A DNA stretch of 7,210 nucleotides, taken from positions 1 through 7,210 of the forward strand of contig JABDPK010000176.1 in assembly GCA_013042795.1 (NCBI GenBank). The letters are read 5' to 3'. Below, piece after piece: positions 6,600 to 7,210 of this stretch (position 1 is its first letter; every line of letters starts with the position of its first letter). Both the position numbers and the translations under genes were made by a program. This DNA comes from Saprospiraceae bacterium (lineage in GTDB: Bacteria; Bacteroidota; Bacteroidia; Chitinophagales; Saprospiraceae). Below the pieces are notes generated by a model. That model did no database searches. It saw nothing but the letters and a program-made list of their open reading frames with translations, and had not been told where the DNA came from.

Positions 6600-6631
6600 G
6601 ATCACTGGTATAATGGTAAAATCAAATATTA

Positions 6632-7210
6632 TTAAAACACCGGCACCTGGAAATGAGAATTTTCGAAATTGACCGGTGTTAATATGTCACATTCAAGGAA
6701 GTATTCCCGATCAAGTATTCTTTCGAATTCAACCAGTGTCGGATTGATAATAAATTTGACTTTCTCTTTTTCTTTGACGGTTTCATAATCAAAGGTAATT
6801 TCTTCCACCTCTTTCTTTTTGTCGGGAACAACGATCAGGTCGAGCACAAGCCGTCCGTCTTCCTGCGGAGATAAAAGCCATGTGACCCAGTTCTTATTAT
6901 CATTTTGTTCATTAAGAAACAGATGACCTTTGTAATATTTGGCGACTTGCTTGTCCTTAAAGGCAAAGATGGTATCCAATTCGTATACTTTGGCAGAAAT
7001 CGAATCTTCATTTACATATTCAAAGGGAACACATTCTTTTCTGCCAGGCAGGTACAGACCGCCAGCTGCAATTGAACAATCCTCGGATTCCCGGACTTTT
7101 TGCAGGCTTGTGACAAATTCATAGTAAGATTCCTTGACTGCACTATATTTCCCTATGTAGATTCTGCTGCTGTCACTTTCGCACATAAAAACACCATGAA
7201 AAAGTACTGG
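6632..7210 (-). CDS. Unrecognised protein, possibly a lipoprotein; 5' end outside the window
   Basis: The frame is open to the right edge. The first in-window start is the ATG at 7184-7186, giving 184 residues, but eight further sense codons (PVLFHGVF) precede it, so the true start may lie outside. Read through, the start region is hydrophobic and then CESDSSR, which resembles the end of a lipoprotein signal peptide with the lipid-bearing Cys followed by acidic and Ser residues. The residue before Cys is Met, not the usual Gly, Ala or Ser, so this is uncertain. The rest looks like a mixed alpha/beta soluble domain: two cysteines frame CSIAAGGLYLPGRKEC, then KGHLFLNEQNDNKNWVTWLL, and strand-like VKFIINPTLVEFERIL near the end. 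No family was recognised. It ends 99 bases upstream of the YeeE half A gene on the same strand. Confidence 0.65.
   Translation of the reverse strand, partial: PVLFHGVFMCESDSSRIYIGKYSAVKESYYEFVTSLQKVRESEDCSIAAGGLYLPGRKECVPFEYVNEDSISAKVYELDTIFAFKDKQVAKYYKGHLFLNEQNDNKNWVTWLLSPQEDGRLVLDLIVVPDKKKEVEEITFDYETVKEKEKVKFIINPTLVEFERILDREYFLECDILTPVNFENSHFQVPVF
6636..6680 (-). repeat. Inverted repeat at the 3' end of the unknown right-edge gene
   Basis: AACACCGG (6636-6643) and CCGGTGTT (6673-6680) are perfect 8-base arms around a 29-base loop, which itself contains AATTT-TCG-AAATT (6658-6670). On the minus strand the outer stem ends within the stop region and is followed by an AT-rich tract. It might slow or protect the 3' end of the mRNA. 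The loop is long and there is no proper T run, so I do not call it a terminator. Confidence 0.35.

Noticed and set aside
7196..7210. Plus-strand gene start MKKYW at the right edge
   Set aside because: Only five codons are visible, and the opposing frame is also open, so it cannot be supported as a feature.

Overview
The window looks like chromosomal DNA from a member of the Bacteroidota. The base composition is AT-rich, most genes lack a clear Shine-Dalgarno, one exported protein has the typical Leu-Ala-Gln signal-peptidase junction, one promoter has a TAnnTTTG-like -7 box, and several proteins (DUF983, split YeeE plus DUF6691, an HMA protein with a conserved C-terminal tail, an eRF1-like small protein) are types often seen in that phylum. 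Genus cannot be read from the sequence. No rRNA, tRNA, CRISPR array, insertion sequence or phage gene is visible, and no gene-free stretch exceeds 300 bases.

Left part (1-2160): the 3' part of a polytopic membrane protein, possibly a GT-C type glycosyltransferase, enters from the left edge on the plus strand. It ends tail-to-tail, one base away, from a minus-strand HMA heavy-metal-binding protein. Upstream of the HMA gene, on the same strand, is a small eRF1/Pelota-like (baeRF-type) protein.

Middle (2161-3990): a 120-bp divergent intergenic region carries nested inverted repeats and drives, to the right, a two-gene plus-strand unit. It encodes a cytoplasmic, strongly helical/coiled-coil protein and, 12 bases later, an exported all-helical protein. 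Neither is recognised. This is the least explained part of the window.

Right part (3991-7210, all minus strand): in transcription order, an unknown protein running off the right edge (possibly a lipoprotein), then a likely four-gene run: YeeE/YedE half A, DUF6691 YeeE-like half B, a DUF983 zinc-ribbon membrane protein and an RCK-type potassium channel. The two YeeE halves together resemble one full-length thiosulfate/sulfur-compound transporter. In front of them sits a near-ideal CRP/FNR-type palindrome (TGTAA-N6-TTACA), placed where a class II activator would act on a -7 box just downstream. The best-supported biological reading is therefore a sulfur-uptake pair under CRP/FNR-family control, possibly co-transcribed with a potassium channel.
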